A DNA stretch of 64,000 nucleotides from Parabacteroides sp. FAFU027 (GCF_022808675.1 NZ_JAKZKV010000003.1:62001-126000), one strand, 5' to 3'. Shown: positions 9,837 to 19,798, numbered from the stretch's first letter. A program made the numbers and translations. Notes: a model not told the origin generated them from the sequence alone.

Positions 9837-12800
9837 TTAAAAGCCAAGATTTACGCCCATGCTAAATGTGCGGGTAACAGGGTAAACATTGTTGTCTATT
9901 CCACTGGTTCCCACTTCGGGATCAAATCCTTTGTAGTTGGTGAATGTAACAAGGTTCTGAGCCGACAGATAGATTCTGGCCGAAGAGATAAAGGCTTTAG
10001 CCATTAAGTTCTTGGGCAAATTGTATCCCAGTGTCACATTCTTGATTCTCAGGTATGATCCGTCTTCGATAAAACGATCGGAAGGACGGGTGTTTTTGTT
10101 CGGATCATTGAATATAGCTCTCGGCATAGAATTACTGGTTCCCTCTCCGGTCCAGCGGTTCAATGTCTCTACAGTTTGATTTTGAGCAACCGCCATCGCC
10201 TCACTCCAGAAACGGTTGGCGTTACAAATCCTATTTCCGGCCACTCCCTGTAAGAAAATGCTCAGGTCAAATCCTTTGTATGAGAAACTGTTGTTCAATG
10301 CAAAGATGACAGTCGGATTAGGATTACCGAGATACGTACGGTCTTTATCATTGATCACGCCATCGTTGTTGAGATCCTTGAAGCGGATATCACCGGGAGC
10401 AGTACCACCCACCACCTGTGTAGCGTGATTATCTACCTCAGCCTGATTCTGGAAAATGCCGTCGGTCTTAAAGCCATAGAACATGTTAATCGGTTGACCG
10501 GCCTTTATCAGAGCGAGGTTTTGATTCAAACCAATACTTCCGCTCGACATCGGTACGGTATCGTTGATGCTTTTCACTTTATTCTGGTTGAATGAAATAT
10601 TGAAGTTTGTATTCCATTTCAAAGCCCCGGTCAGGTTTTTGGTATTTACCGTAATTTCAACACCGCGGTTTTCCATTTTACCGGCATTAATCGAAGGCAC
10701 ATAGACGTCTGAGTAACCTGTAGAAACAGGAACTGACATCGGCACCAACATCTTGTCGGTCTGTTTCAGGTAAGCATCTACAGTCAAATCTACCCGTTGA
10801 TTAAACATCGATGCATCGAAACCGATATTGGCTTGTTTCTGGCCTTCCCACTGAATGTTGGGATTCGGCATAACCGTAGGAACTACGGCCGAAACTGCTG
10901 TATTATTGAAGTTATATTTTACGATATTCAGTTGCGAAGCAAATGAATAGTTTCCAATGCTTTGGTTACCGGTGATACCGTAACCGGCACGGATCTTAAG
11001 GTCATTAACAAAGGTGACACTTTTGAAAAAATCCTCCTGAGAAACACGCCATGCCAATGAAGCTGAAGGGAAAGTTCCGTATCGGTTATTTTCACCAAAA
11101 CGGGATGATCCGTCCCGGCGCAGTGTTCCTGTGATCAGGTATTTGTCTGCATAAGCATATGTAGCTCTACCCATCAGTGAAAACAGGGAATTACCATTTG
11201 TACTTCCGCCTAAGGTAGGTGTCAAAAGACCATTGCTCAACTGTTGGGTATTATCACTCACGAAGCCTTGTATCGAACCGTTCATATAATCGTAACGGTT
11301 ATCCTGGGCACTGGTACCGGCCATTACTGATACGCGGTGCTTCTCAATCAATTTTTCATAGGTCATGTAGTTATCCCACACCCAGTTGATATTTTTATTG
11401 TATTGTTCTCCCAGGTAAGAATTGGCCTGAATCTTAGAACCCCAGCTGTATTTAGGAGACCAGGTACGTGAATCCCAGAAGTTGGCTTTCACCCCCAAAG
11501 TAGATTTGAATTTCAGGCCTTTCAAAATTTCCAGTTCACCAAACACCGACCCCATCAGGTTATAACCTTTGGTTACATTCTGTACCGTTTTGGCTGCTCC
11601 GATCGGGTTGAGAATATCACCATCATACATAGGTATAGATCCTGGTCCGGTATAATTACCACTTTCGTCGGTAATTGCCTGAGTAGGCAATGCCAACATC
11701 GCATCACGGATACTGTATGATCCGCTCGGTTTAATGTCATGGTTCAACGTCAGGCTATTTCCAAATTTCAACCGGGATGAGATTTTTGTATCCGTGTTGA
11801 TCTGAAGCGTATAGCGTTTAAAGCCCGTATTAATCACAATACCATCCTGATCCAGGTAGTTACCCGAAACATATACGTTCGTATTTTCACTGCCTCCTGA
11901 ATAAGACATCGAGTAATTTTGCATGGCTGCCGTACGGAACATGGCCCCCAGCCAGTCGGTACCTTTGCCCAGACTGGATGGATCGGCAAAAGCCGGATTA
12001 GTAGTGATACCCGCATTTCCCAAAATATCATTTTCCAGCGTTGCAAACTGCGATGCATTGAGCATCTTCACCATATGGGTTGCATTCTGGATGCCATAAG
12101 AGTAATTGAAATTCACTTGCCCCTTTCCGCTTTTACCGCGTTTAGTGGTAACGATGACAACTCCATTAGCCCCTTGCGAACCATAAATAGCGGTCGCCGA
12201 AGCATCTTTCAACACTTGTAACGACTCTACATCATCCATATTCAGCTCATTCAGCCCTCCTGACACAGGAAGTCCGTCAATGACGATCAGCGGGTTATTA
12301 TCATTGATAGTACCTGTACCACGAATGCGGAAAGTCGCATCACTACCCGGAGTTCCGGATGAAATGACCTGTACACCTGCCGCACGTCCCTGCATGGCAT
12401 CACTTACGCTGGGCACAGGCAATGATTTCAGGTCTTCGGTCTTCACAACAGAAACAGAACCGGTCAAATCTTTCTTGCGCTGGCTACCGTAACCAACAAC
12501 GACTACCTCATCGATCTTTTTAGATTCTTCTGCCAGGACTATTCGAAGCGGAGCTGTTCCTTTTACGTCAACCTCCTGTTTAATAAACCCGACATAAGAG
12601 ACCTGTAACACCGGATTACTTACCGCTCCTACTGACAGGGTAAACTTCCCATCTACATTAGTGATTGTTCCTGTTGTGGTCCCTTTGACCAGAATACTGA
12701 CTCCAATCAGCGCTTCGCCTTTGCCATCGATCACTTTTCCGGAAATAGTTTTTGCTGTCTGTGCAAAAGCTCCGGTCGAAATTAACAGCATACACCATAG

Positions 12801-12839
12801 CATTACTATACTGCATAGCCCTTTCTTTTGATATACCAT
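9837..12839 (-). CDS. SusC-type TonB-dependent outer-membrane transporter
   Basis: I choose the ATG at 12839 (MVYQKKGLCSIVMLWCMLL) over a GTG at 12863; it leads directly into a signal peptide ending at GAFAQ. Domains: CarboxypepD_reg-like (ISGKVIDGKGEALIGVSI, about 30-110), TonB-box/plug region beginning VVVGYGSQRKKDLTGSV, then a 22-strand barrel ending in the aromatic TFSMGVNLGF. About 1000 residues, standard for the family. It imports oligosaccharide using ExbBD/TonB energy; an ExbB/ExbD pair lies at 58.8 kb. First structural gene after the regulator. Confidence 0.97.
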   Translation of the reverse strand: MVYQKKGLCSIVMLWCMLLISTGAFAQTAKTISGKVIDGKGEALIGVSILVKGTTTGTITNVDGKFTLSVGAVSNPVLQVSYVGFIKQEVDVKGTAPLRIVLAEESKKIDEVVVVGYGSQRKKDLTGSVSVVKTEDLKSLPVPSVSDAMQGRAAGVQVISSGTPGSDATFRIRGTGTINDNNPLIVIDGLPVSGGLNELNMDDVESLQVLKDASATAIYGSQGANGVVIVTTKRGKSGKGQVNFNYSYGIQNATHMVKMLNASQFATLENDILGNAGITTNPAFADPSSLGKGTDWLGAMFRTAAMQNYSMSYSGGSENTNVYVSGNYLDQDGIVINTGFKRYTLQINTDTKISSRLKFGNSLTLNHDIKPSGSYSIRDAMLALPTQAITDESGNYTGPGSIPMYDGDILNPIGAAKTVQNVTKGYNLMGSVFGELEILKGLKFKSTLGVKANFWDSRTWSPKYSWGSKIQANSYLGEQYNKNINWVWDNYMTYEKLIEKHRVSVMAGTSAQDNRYDYMNGSIQGFVSDNTQQLSNGLLTPTLGGSTNGNSLFSLMGRATYAYADKYLITGTLRRDGSSRFGENNRYGTFPSASLAWRVSQEDFFKSVTFVNDLKIRAGYGITGNQSIGNYSFASQLNIVKYNFNNTAVSAVVPTVMPNPNIQWEGQKQANIGFDASMFNQRVDLTVDAYLKQTDKMLVPMSVPVSTGYSDVYVPSINAGKMENRGVEITVNTKNLTGALKWNTNFNISFNQNKVKSINDTVPMSSGSIGLNQNLALIKAGQPINMFYGFKTDGIFQNQAEVDNHATQVVGGTAPGDIRFKDLNNDGVINDKDRTYLGNPNPTVIFALNNSFSYKGFDLSIFLQGVAGNRICNANRFWSEAMAVAQNQTVETLNRWTGEGTSNSMPRAIFNDPNKNTRPSDRFIEDGSYLRIKNVTLGYNLPKNLMAKAFISSARIYLSAQNLVTFTNYKGFDPEVGTSGIDNNVYPVTRTFSMGVNLGF

Positions 12840-13335
12840 TGTTTTAGAATTTAAAGTTGACACGTTTATTTTGGGGATTAGTTAGATTTAGATTTACTCA
12901 TTCGTTGATGATTTGATTTGGGAAACCATTTCCCAAAGTTGATTTCCCTTGTGTGAAGTTTGTTTCACATTAAGTGATGTACTCTTTTTTCATAGTTTGT
13001 AATTTAAAGGTTTGTAATTAGTAGTAGAAGGAGAATAAGCTTCACGGTTGTTTTTAATTATCCTTGTCTGAGACAATTGATTTGACCGTTGTGTTTCTTC
13101 AACACAAAATTATAATCGGATAATGCGGATAAATTTCTTTGGAAACAAAATGTAGTAAATACAAGACCTTCAAAACACCACAAACCTTGTTATCAGACTC
13201 TTATACAACAATCAAGAAGAGGACATTGTAGTAGAATTGCAATAAAAAAAGCCCTTGAGAATGAAATCCCAGGGGCCATTTTGAGGAAAAGATAAAATAT
13301 AAAGGAAAAATATGACTGGTATTTGAATATGAGCT
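12840..13335 (-). promoter_or_regulatory. susC leader and promoter region with hairpins
   Basis: This 496-bp gap upstream of susC has no credible gene. Two hairpins would form in the leader: TTTGGGAAA-cca-TTTCCCAAA (12917-12937, perfect 9-bp arms) and TGTGAA-6 nt-TTCACA (12952-12969). A minus-strand TAATTTTG at 13105-13112 fits the Bacteroidetes -7 element TAnnTTTG, but no TTTG lies at the usual distance upstream, as might be expected for an activator-dependent promoter. The upstream neighbour encodes the likely activator. Confidence 0.5.
13244..13276 (-). terminator. Rho-independent terminator of the SusR-like gene
   Basis: Read on the minus strand: arm GCCCCTGGGA (13276-13267), a short loop, arm TCTCAAGGGC (13260-13251), then a run of T (13250-13244). 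It lies 60 bp past the regulator stop codon, separating regulator transcription from the susC promoter. Confidence 0.75.
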
Positions 13336-14985
13336 CTATGACTTCTCACCTGTTCCGATCTTCATCACCTGATTTTCGAATTCATCGCGTGGACCGGCTG
13401 CTTTATTTCTGATTTTAGTCCGGTAATTATAAATGGTAGAAAGTGAATAACGCAAAAAGTGTGAGATTTTCACACTGTCAGTAATACCTAGTCGGATCAA
13501 TGCAAAAATGCGAAGTTCAGTCGTCAGATGCTCCCCCGGTTTTGGAGTTATCTTTTCCCCTTCTGCTAATAGACTATTAAATTCTTCAATGAAATTTGGG
13601 AAAAGATGCAGGAAGGTACTGTCAAAGTTAGAATAAAACTCGGCCAACTCATCTTCGATGAATTGCTTTGACTTTATAGCCTTCATCAAATCTTCCATTC
13701 TACCAGCCGTAGCCGTTTTGTTTAACTGGCGACGGTATTCGTCCAGTTTATCAATATAGACCGAGCACTGATCCATATAGCGACCTATATATTCTTCCTT
13801 GATCAGGCTGGCCTCCGAAAGCGTGATATTGGTATTTTTGAGTTGTTCATTGGTTTCTTTCAATTCCTGATTCAATGCACTCAACCGGTCATTCGCCGCA
13901 CTTATCTCTTTTCGGGCCTTTGCCAGATTCTGCATATGCCGGTAAAGCGAGACAATAGCGATAATCAAAAACAGAGACAAGACGCTGATGCTGATCAGGA
14001 AAATAACCAACTGGCGCTGTCGGGCCTGATTCTCCCGAGCATAAGCATTATCGATAATGGGCATCATCTGCGATATTTCGTAGGTTCTCAATCTTGCTTT
14101 GCAAAAGAGAGCATCATCCAGCGAACGTTTCATGTACTTGTAGGCCCGATCTATATCACCATCTTCGTACAGAAGATATGCGAGGCTACGCAGTGAGATA
14201 TATTCTTTATTGGCTGACTGTAAATCTGAAATAGCGGAAATTGTCAACCATTTCTTCTCCTGTTCCCGCTCCTTTTTCCCATGATAAGCCTGCGAAATAC
14301 TATAGGCAATGATGGCACGGTCATGATTCTCTACAGGTATAGTGGGAAAATATTCAAGTAACAATTTCAATGCGGCATCGTAATTTCGGTTTACGATTAG
14401 CCGATCTGAGTTCACCATGATGTGCGTACTTGATCTTGGAGGGTTTGAGACAAGCAGAGAATCGCGATACCGGGCGGTTAACATATCATAGCGCACTTTT
14501 TCCTGATTGGAAACTGCATAATCTGACATAGACCCATAGATGGTCCGATAGATATGATAATAATAAGCTTTCAGGTCCGGTGAAGACTTTATATCAACCA
14601 TCCCCAAAATATCGATTGCCTCCTTATACATTCCGACAGTACCCATAATGGCTGCCAGATTCAGGCGCGCATCTGTAATATTCCGCTTGTTATTTAATTT
14701 CTCCGCTATTTGCAGCTTCTTTCGGGCATATATTAGAGCTGAGTCAGAAGTATAGGGACTGTATTCGTTATAAAGCTGACCGCAAATACTGTAACGCTGT
14801 TCATCGCTCGGTGCAATCTTCAATAACTCTTTGAGCCGACTGAGTTTATCTTCTTTTCGTTGTCCATAAATCTGATAATTGTCAATCGTTTTATCCAGTG
14901 CATATAATAAGGAGTCTATCTCGTTCCGGGCAAAAGTGAGAAGGGGTATAATAACCAATAACAGAGTTAAGGCTTTTCGTTTCAT
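13336..14985 (-). CDS. SusR-type membrane-anchored transcriptional regulator
   Basis: Start set at 14985 ([19 protein letters not shown], signal/anchor); 549 residues. An N-terminal periplasmic TPR-like helical domain (about 20-320) is followed by one membrane helix ([20 protein letters not shown], near 326-347), a coiled coil (about 350-400) and a C-terminal helix-turn-helix ([20 protein letters not shown] onward, about 490-530). This layout matches SusR, the maltose sensor that activates the sus operon in Bacteroides. Here it most likely senses isomalto-oligosaccharide and activates the adjacent susC operon. A CAAATATA at 15006-15013 gives a minus-strand TATATTTG -7 element just upstream, though it would leave a very short leader. 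Confidence 0.88.
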   Translation of the reverse strand: MKRKALTLLLVIIPLLTFARNEIDSLLYALDKTIDNYQIYGQRKEDKLSRLKELLKIAPSDEQRYSICGQLYNEYSPYTSDSALIYARKKLQIAEKLNNKRNITDARLNLAAIMGTVGMYKEAIDILGMVDIKSSPDLKAYYYHIYRTIYGSMSDYAVSNQEKVRYDMLTARYRDSLLVSNPPRSSTHIMVNSDRLIVNRNYDAALKLLLEYFPTIPVENHDRAIIAYSISQAYHGKKEREQEKKWLTISAISDLQSANKEYISLRSLAYLLYEDGDIDRAYKYMKRSLDDALFCKARLRTYEISQMMPIIDNAYARENQARQRQLVIFLISISVLSLFLIIAIVSLYRHMQNLAKARKEISAANDRLSALNQELKETNEQLKNTNITLSEASLIKEEYIGRYMDQCSVYIDKLDEYRRQLNKTATAGRMEDLMKAIKSKQFIEDELAEFYSNFDSTFLHLFPNFIEEFNSLLAEGEKITPKPGEHLTTELRIFALIRLGITDSVKISHFLRYSLSTIYNYRTKIRNKAAGPRDEFENQVMKIGTGEKS

Positions 14986-15240
14986 GGTTCGGTTGTTTTT
15001 CAAAACAAATATAAGAAATTCTGCTGACAAGAGCCTGTCTAAATTTTATTGCGGTACTTTGCGTATAGTCTAACTTTCATCTATTTCCAACCAAGCGAAA
15101 GGGTTTCGCCTTGTCAAACACAAGAGTGTTGCCATATAAGAGATTGGAGTATATAAAAAGAATAACACCGTAAGAACTGAGATTTCCGTACGCAACAAAA
15201 AAACATAATTTTATACACTTTCAAAGAAACACCAAATCAA

Positions 15241-15530
15241 GCCGCTTTAGGCCGCTTTACAGTGCGAGACTTTTGTGTGCGCATCCGCTCTTTTCGCTCG
15301 TAGAGAAAGGGACGGTAGCTAAATATGAAATGTTTTCACACAGCCTCTCATAGAGCCGTGGGGGAAATGGAGAGTAGAAAGATTACCTGACAGCGACAGA
15401 TGCTAACACGCTGAGATCGTGAGGGAATCATCGCAGTACGGTGGATTAAAAGGACTGGTGTTTGCACCCTGCTATCCTGTCAGCATCGGAGACCTGACAG
15501 CGATAAGGAAAAAGCTACACCCCCCTGAAT
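15241..15530. other. GC-richer non-coding stretch with REP-like palindromes
   Basis: Between the regulator and the porin there is an 800-bp gap without a gene. Its middle is richer in GC than its flanks. It begins with a direct repeat of GCCGCTTTA (15241 and 15251) and contains CCTGACAGCG at about 15388 and 15493, and a CTGTCAG ... CTGACAG inverted pair at about 15477-15500. These motifs are the core of the REP elements around the transposase at 40.5-41.5 kb. It may be a decayed REP cluster or a structured RNA; I cannot tell which. Confidence 0.45.
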
Positions 15531-15570
15531 ATTAGAAATCATGGTATATGTTATCACTCGCCGATAAACA

Positions 15571-15615
15571 TAAAAAAAGGAGAAACAACCGGATGCTATC
15601 CCACCATTTCTCCTT
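15571..15615 (-). terminator. Probable terminator downstream of the porin gene
   Basis: On the minus strand AAGGAGAAA (15615-15607) pairs with TTTCTCCTT (15585-15577) across a 21-nt loop and is followed by seven T residues. It is about 190 bp past the porin stop codon. Confidence 0.5.
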
Positions 15616-15658
15616 GATCAATTTATCTGCGCTACCGTACTAAGAAGCTGTATTAATG

Positions 15659-15711
15659 CCACTTGTCCCCAACCTCCCCAAATCCGATAACTATCAGATG
15701 GGGAGAAGTGG
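15659..15711. other. Long imperfect hairpin after the porin gene
   Basis: CCACTT/AAGTGG forms an outer stem, and CTCCCCAAATC (15674-15684) pairs with GATGGGGAG (15697-15705) as an inner stem. It lies about 100 bp downstream of the porin stop codon and could be part of a 3' UTR structure. Confidence 0.35.
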
Positions 15712-15808
15712 TGCAAACAACACTGGATCTCTTTAAAAAAGTCTCTAAAAGTGCTGAAATCCGCGTTCTTGCTGCGGCAAAGCCCCCATTTTGAGAAAAT
15801 GTTTCAGA

Positions 15809-17083
15809 TCAAAACTTATACTGCATCCTCAATGTGAGCACATCGTCTTTGACGTCTTGATTATAGCCTGTCAGATTATGGGTAGTTTCATTGATAACCC
15901 GTTCGTAGTAAGCCATCAGCTTCACGTGGTCGTTCATGCGGAAAAGATAACCCAATCCCCACGTAGCATAGGCAACATCCGCCGCTCCACTGAAAGCGGA
16001 TGTTCCAATCTCATCGCCACACAATCGGGTATTCGGGTCATACCAGTCATATTTAAGGGTAAGGGTATGTTTGGTATTCAGGATGTCCTGCACCAGATGA
16101 ATGTAACCACCTGCAAAAGGGCGCTGATAAGTATCGCCCGTCACCACGTTGCAAATGCCGGGAGAGAGGGATTTTGCAGAAGTACCGGATTGCACACCAA
16201 AAACATACTCACTTCGTAATATAAGTTTACCCAACAACCAGGTACGACTGACCTGCCCTTCCAATCCATAATAAATCCGATTAGCAAAACGGGAGGTATC
16301 AGTAGCGAGTACAAACTGCTTACCGGTCATCGAGTAATAGCCTTTATGATTAATCACTTTACCGAGGTAAAGTGAAGAGCCCAGACTATAATTCAGTTTA
16401 TGTGCAGATGCGGCATAGGTGAGGTGAGCAATTAAGTCCTTGTGATTATCGGCATCCTTGTCCAATCCATTTCCGGTCAGGAATCCTGTTTCCAGCTTCA
16501 GTCCCGATAATTTACTCTTAACCGTCGGTTGGAAAGTAATCACCACACCGAGATCTTTATCATCCGGGAAAAGAGTCTTAATGATGCGGCTTTTCTCGAT
16601 CGACTCCAGATTGAAAGTGGCAAAAGGCACTTCTATACCGAAAGGGTCGCTAAACAGACCGCCTTTCAACGAAAACATCTTCAGCCACGGCTCCCGCACA
16701 TGAATAAAACCATCCACCAGCAATACTCCCTTTTCCGTCAGGTCACATTGCAGGAATCCCATGCAACCCTTGTCTTCATAGGAAGTGATGATGCGGCCGC
16801 GACGGACACCGATCCGATTATAGGTAGATTCGTTCAATTCGCTGTTAGGCAACTCCCCTACCCGCTGAACACCCGCCTGCGGCGATGTACTCCACTGTAC
16901 GTGGATAAATCCGCCAACATAGAGCTTTTTGTTTTCCTCCAGTCTTTTTTCCAAAGCGGAAATCCGATGAAGAAGCGAATCAGAAGAAATCACAGGATTA
17001 TCCTGCGCAAATGAATTTTGAAAAGAAATAATTACAATCAGCGAAAAGAGAAATCGGAAAGAATTACGGGTAATAAATGTCAT
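15809..17083 (-). CDS. Phosphate-selective porin-like outer-membrane beta-barrel protein
   Basis: Start at the ATG at 17083 (MTFITRNSFRFLFSLIVII); the frame upstream only adds a TTG. 424 residues: signal peptide to SFAQ, a short coiled coil (SLLHRISALEKRLEENKKL), then alternating barrel strands ending in the aromatic LTLRMQYKF. The motifs VGGFIHVQW, RRGRIITSYEDKG and a late YDWYDPN are typical of OprO/OprP-like porins in Bacteroidetes. It would allow passive anion or phosphate uptake. It stands alone, with no phosphate-transport genes beside it, so the substrate is open. Confidence 0.75.
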   Translation of the reverse strand: MTFITRNSFRFLFSLIVIISFQNSFAQDNPVISSDSLLHRISALEKRLEENKKLYVGGFIHVQWSTSPQAGVQRVGELPNSELNESTYNRIGVRRGRIITSYEDKGCMGFLQCDLTEKGVLLVDGFIHVREPWLKMFSLKGGLFSDPFGIEVPFATFNLESIEKSRIIKTLFPDDKDLGVVITFQPTVKSKLSGLKLETGFLTGNGLDKDADNHKDLIAHLTYAASAHKLNYSLGSSLYLGKVINHKGYYSMTGKQFVLATDTSRFANRIYYGLEGQVSRTWLLGKLILRSEYVFGVQSGTSAKSLSPGICNVVTGDTYQRPFAGGYIHLVQDILNTKHTLTLKYDWYDPNTRLCGDEIGTSAFSGAADVAYATWGLGYLFRMNDHVKLMAYYERVINETTHNLTGYNQDVKDDVLTLRMQYKF

Positions 17084-17226
17084 AATGGGAAACAATCTTC
17101 GGTCTTACTTTAGGGATACAAAGTAAGACAATCCCATTTTCACAAAGGGTTAGAAAATATCGGAACAGCGTGGCTTATTATCAAAAACGGGAAGTAGATG
17201 GAGCTGAAAACAAGACTATACTTTTA

Positions 17227-17328
17227 TATATCACAGAGAGACACGGAGAAAAACACGGAGAGCCACAGAGATAGAATAGTCGCCCTCTATGGCTCTCTGT
17301 GAAAAAACTCTGTGCTCTCTGTGATATA
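17227..17328. repeat. Imperfect inverted repeat of about 44-bp arms
   Basis: Left arm 17227-17270 and right arm 17285-17328 are near reverse complements built from ATATCACAGAGAG and CACGGAG/CTCTGTG units around a 14-bp centre. It fills the gap between the porin gene and the DUF2007 gene, and could act as a transcript end on the minus strand or be a dispersed repeat. Similar CACAGAGAG-rich inverted repeats are, as far as I recall, scattered in other Bacteroidetes genomes. Confidence 0.7.
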
Positions 17329-17333
17329 AAAAA

Positions 17334-17588
17334 TCAGTCTTCGTTCTGCAAATTTTCCTGAAAAGCATCGGCGATTTTACAGGCTTCCACTTCATCTTCA
17401 CTGGAAACGGTAACCTTTACAGCTCCCACACCTCCGGGAGCCACGTGCCAGGGTGTTAGAGTCCCCCGTATTTCATCCACCAGATAGACTGCTATACCGG
17501 CATCTTCCAGCATACTTTTCAATAACCCGGCCTCCCAGGCTGTCCCGGCGAATACCTCAACCGGATGAATATCATCTTGTTTCATCAT
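17334..17588 (-). CDS. DUF2007-family small protein
   Basis: 84 residues (two tandem ATG codons; either may be used). The DUF2007 pattern is clear: VEVFAGTAWEAGLLKSMLEDAGI, then VTVSSEDEVEACKIADAF. Members are described as putative signal-transducing proteins, without a defined activity. The start overlaps the end of the creD gene by 4 bp, so the two are translationally coupled and probably work in the same envelope-stress context. Confidence 0.85.
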   Translation of the reverse strand: MMKQDDIHPVEVFAGTAWEAGLLKSMLEDAGIAVYLVDEIRGTLTPWHVAPGGVGAVKVTVSSEDEVEACKIADAFQENLQNED

Positions 17589-18880
17589 ATAATCTTTATA
17601 TCGTACCAGTTAATCTTTTTCGAATAATACATCACTATTGCCAAAATAACAAAGAGCCCGATGCTACCCATCAACAGGGCGTAATCTTCAAGTTGCAGCA
17701 CGGTGAAGATAAATCCGTACAGGATAATCAGTACACCCATAATCAAAAGGGAAATCTGCTTCATACCAGATATGCTACGGCTGTACAAAGTAATCAAACC
17801 AATGGTGGCAACTCCCGAAATACAGTAGGACACATTAAAACTCAAATGTTCGGATATTGACAATAATAAGGTATAGAAAATACAAAGAGCCAATCCAATC
17901 AACAGATATTGGAACGGATGAACATTCACCCCGTTGAGCAATTCGACAAAGAAGAGCAATAAAAAGGTCAGGGTGATTAACACAAACGAATACTTGACGG
18001 CACGTTCCGCCTTCTGGTAATAGTCAATCGGGATAAGCAGACTTACACCAAAGGCGGAGTCATTTATCTTATAGGAATCGTTTGTCCAGCTTTGCGGATA
18101 GTTGCGATTGAGGTGCAGGACTTTCCAGTAAGCTGAAAAACCTTTGGCATTCACCTGGCGACTGTCGGGCAGAAAAGCGCCGTCAAAACTCGGAGTCTTC
18201 CATTTCGAAGAAATCTTTACCTGAGTTATCTTCCCGACCGGTACAAACTTCAACGACTGTGAACCTTTCAATTCTATATTGAGATTAAACCGGCTACCAT
18301 TTCGCAAACTGTCGGCAGACAATCGGACATGCGTGCTGATACCCGATGCAAGAACATCATTTGTACCAACGCCTGAATTGAATCCCTGCATCTGTTTATT
18401 CCACCGCAGGGTAATCTGCTCCTCAATTCCCCGCAGGTCAGAAATCCCAAGCGCCAGAAAAGCATCATTGAGCAAAATATTTTCCATCGGAGTCTTTAGC
18501 TGTTCCAGATTGATGGAATTAAAAATCCCACTTATTCCAAGTCTGGAATTGTACACAACTACCTGATAAATTCCGCGGTAACGCATCTCGGGAGATAGCG
18601 TACCATTTACATATAATGAATCAGGGAGATAGTGGGCGAAGCGAATAATTTTGCGGGTGACTTTGGACTTATCCGTGATCACCTCATAATAAGGGATAGA
18701 GAGAATGGGGCCGGCAATCGTCTGTTCATTGCCCCACTTGGAGGAGACTTCACTGATTGCCTCCTGTTGTGTCTGTACCCGCTCTTTAATCAGGTTTTGA
18801 ATCAATGCGACGGGAATCAAAAAGATCAGAATCATAAAAATCATGACAATGATCTTCAAATAGGTTTTCTTTCCTTCCAT
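17585..18880 (-). CDS. creD: CreD-family inner-membrane protein
   Basis: 431 residues. A single N-terminal membrane helix (IIVMIFMILIFLIPVALIQ), a conserved KWGNEQTIAGPILSIPY segment and a large periplasmic domain (about 40-290) precede a cluster of C-terminal membrane helices (about 300-425) including FVELLNGVNVHPFQYLLIGL. This is the CreD architecture. CreD is associated with beta-lactam and envelope stress responses; in Bacteroidetes it usually lacks the CreBC two-component partners, as here. The last codons overlap the DUF2007 gene. Confidence 0.93.
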   Translation of the reverse strand: MEGKKTYLKIIVMIFMILIFLIPVALIQNLIKERVQTQQEAISEVSSKWGNEQTIAGPILSIPYYEVITDKSKVTRKIIRFAHYLPDSLYVNGTLSPEMRYRGIYQVVVYNSRLGISGIFNSINLEQLKTPMENILLNDAFLALGISDLRGIEEQITLRWNKQMQGFNSGVGTNDVLASGISTHVRLSADSLRNGSRFNLNIELKGSQSLKFVPVGKITQVKISSKWKTPSFDGAFLPDSRQVNAKGFSAYWKVLHLNRNYPQSWTNDSYKINDSAFGVSLLIPIDYYQKAERAVKYSFVLITLTFLLLFFVELLNGVNVHPFQYLLIGLALCIFYTLLLSISEHLSFNVSYCISGVATIGLITLYSRSISGMKQISLLIMGVLIILYGFIFTVLQLEDYALLMGSIGLFVILAIVMYYSKKINWYDIKII

Positions 18881-18938
18881 GGTATTCTTTTAAAAGTTAA
18901 TCAATGAACTAAGAACGGAACGAAACAGAGAAATGTTT

Positions 18939-19160
18939 TTATCTATAAATAAAATGGAAGGAATTTCCTGAAAAAAAAGAAGAGAAGGTATCGAAATCAG
19001 TTCGTTTACCATCTCTTCGGTTGTAAGCTTTCTTTGACTTGTGGATTCGGGTAACAGCTTTAAACCCGGTTGAATTCTGGAGTTCCATCTCCCTGTTAGC
19101 GCGTTTCATCGCTTTGACGTAGTCGGCCATTGTGACACGTCCGTTCTGTTTCTTCTTCAT
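18939..19160 (-). CDS. Small conserved basic protein of unknown function
   Basis: 73 residues, starting MKKKQNGRVTMADYVKAMK and containing the motif RIHKSKKAYNRRD. I recognise this pattern as a small family common in Bacteroidetes, but no function is known to me. The C-terminal 20 residues after GKRTDFDTF are of uncertain relevance. A minus-strand TATCTTTG (19195-19188) lies upstream as a possible -7 element, which supports expression. Confidence 0.65.
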   Translation of the reverse strand: MKKKQNGRVTMADYVKAMKRANREMELQNSTGFKAVTRIHKSKKAYNRRDGKRTDFDTFSSFFSGNSFHFIYR

Positions 19161-19280
19161 TGATTAACGGATTAAATATTTCCGCTGCAAAGATAATGCT
19201 ATTTTGACAGATAAGAATTTAAGAACCAAAGTAATCAGTCAAATGTTTCTAGTTTAAAGTTTAACCAAATCATCCGAGTC

Positions 19281-19496
19281 ATGAAAAAGAATATGGGACT
19301 GACAGACCGCGTAATCCGACTGATTGCCGCTGTCGTAATCGTTGTTTTGCAGCAAGCTGCAATCATAGAAGGAACATTAGCTATGGTATTACTGGTCATT
19401 GCAGCTGTGTTTGTTTTAACCAGTGTAATCAGTTGGTGTCCGCTGTATGTACCTTTCAAAATCTCTACCTGCAAGAAGTCTGAGAATAAGTCATAA
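19281..19496 (+). CDS. DUF2892-family small membrane protein
   Basis: 71 residues. MKKNMGLTDRVIRLIAAVVI is the family N-terminus, followed by two membrane helices (about 11-30 and 34-55) and a CPLY motif before the end. DUF2892 proteins are small inner-membrane proteins, often fused or adjacent to rhodanese domains, with unclear function. It is monocistronic and diverges from the 19160 gene. Confidence 0.85.
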   Translation: MKKNMGLTDRVIRLIAAVVIVVLQQAAIIEGTLAMVLLVIAAVFVLTSVISWCPLYVPFKISTCKKSENKS

Positions 19497-19553
19497 CCGG
19501 ACATTTTATTTTTACTGAAAGCCGGTAAACAATCAAATCATATCAAAATCCGG

Positions 19554-19586
19554 AAAGCGTTGGGGAATTTCTCCGGCGCTTTTTCT
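19554..19586 (+). terminator. Terminator after the DUF2892 gene
   Basis: AAAGCG (19554-19559) pairs with CGCTTT (19577-19582), with an inner GGGGA/TCTCC stem, followed by TTTCTTT. It lies 58 bp past the stop codon. Confidence 0.65.
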
Positions 19587-19798
19587 TTATGCTAATCCAG
19601 GTATTGAATTTCTTCATCCGGAAAAGCGAAAAGTAACTTTGAATATCGCAATACGTAAAGCCTTTTACCTTTCAGGTATTTCCATTTGCCATATTTAGAT
19701 TTCTGTCAGCAAGATGAAAAAAGAAAGCTAACAAATTGATAAGACGATTTATCGTAATACAACTCCAACTTTCAAGAATGACAATCCAATTATCATGA

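Noticed and set aside
15262-15360. GTGCGAGAC at the start of the GC-rich region suggested a group II intron
   Set aside because: No domain V (AGC...AAAG...ACGGTT pattern) and no reverse-transcriptase gene could be found.
15400-15460. GCTGAGAT followed by AGGGAA suggested a TPP riboswitch
   Set aside because: The ACCC...GAACCTGA half and the second stem are missing, and no thiamine gene is adjacent.
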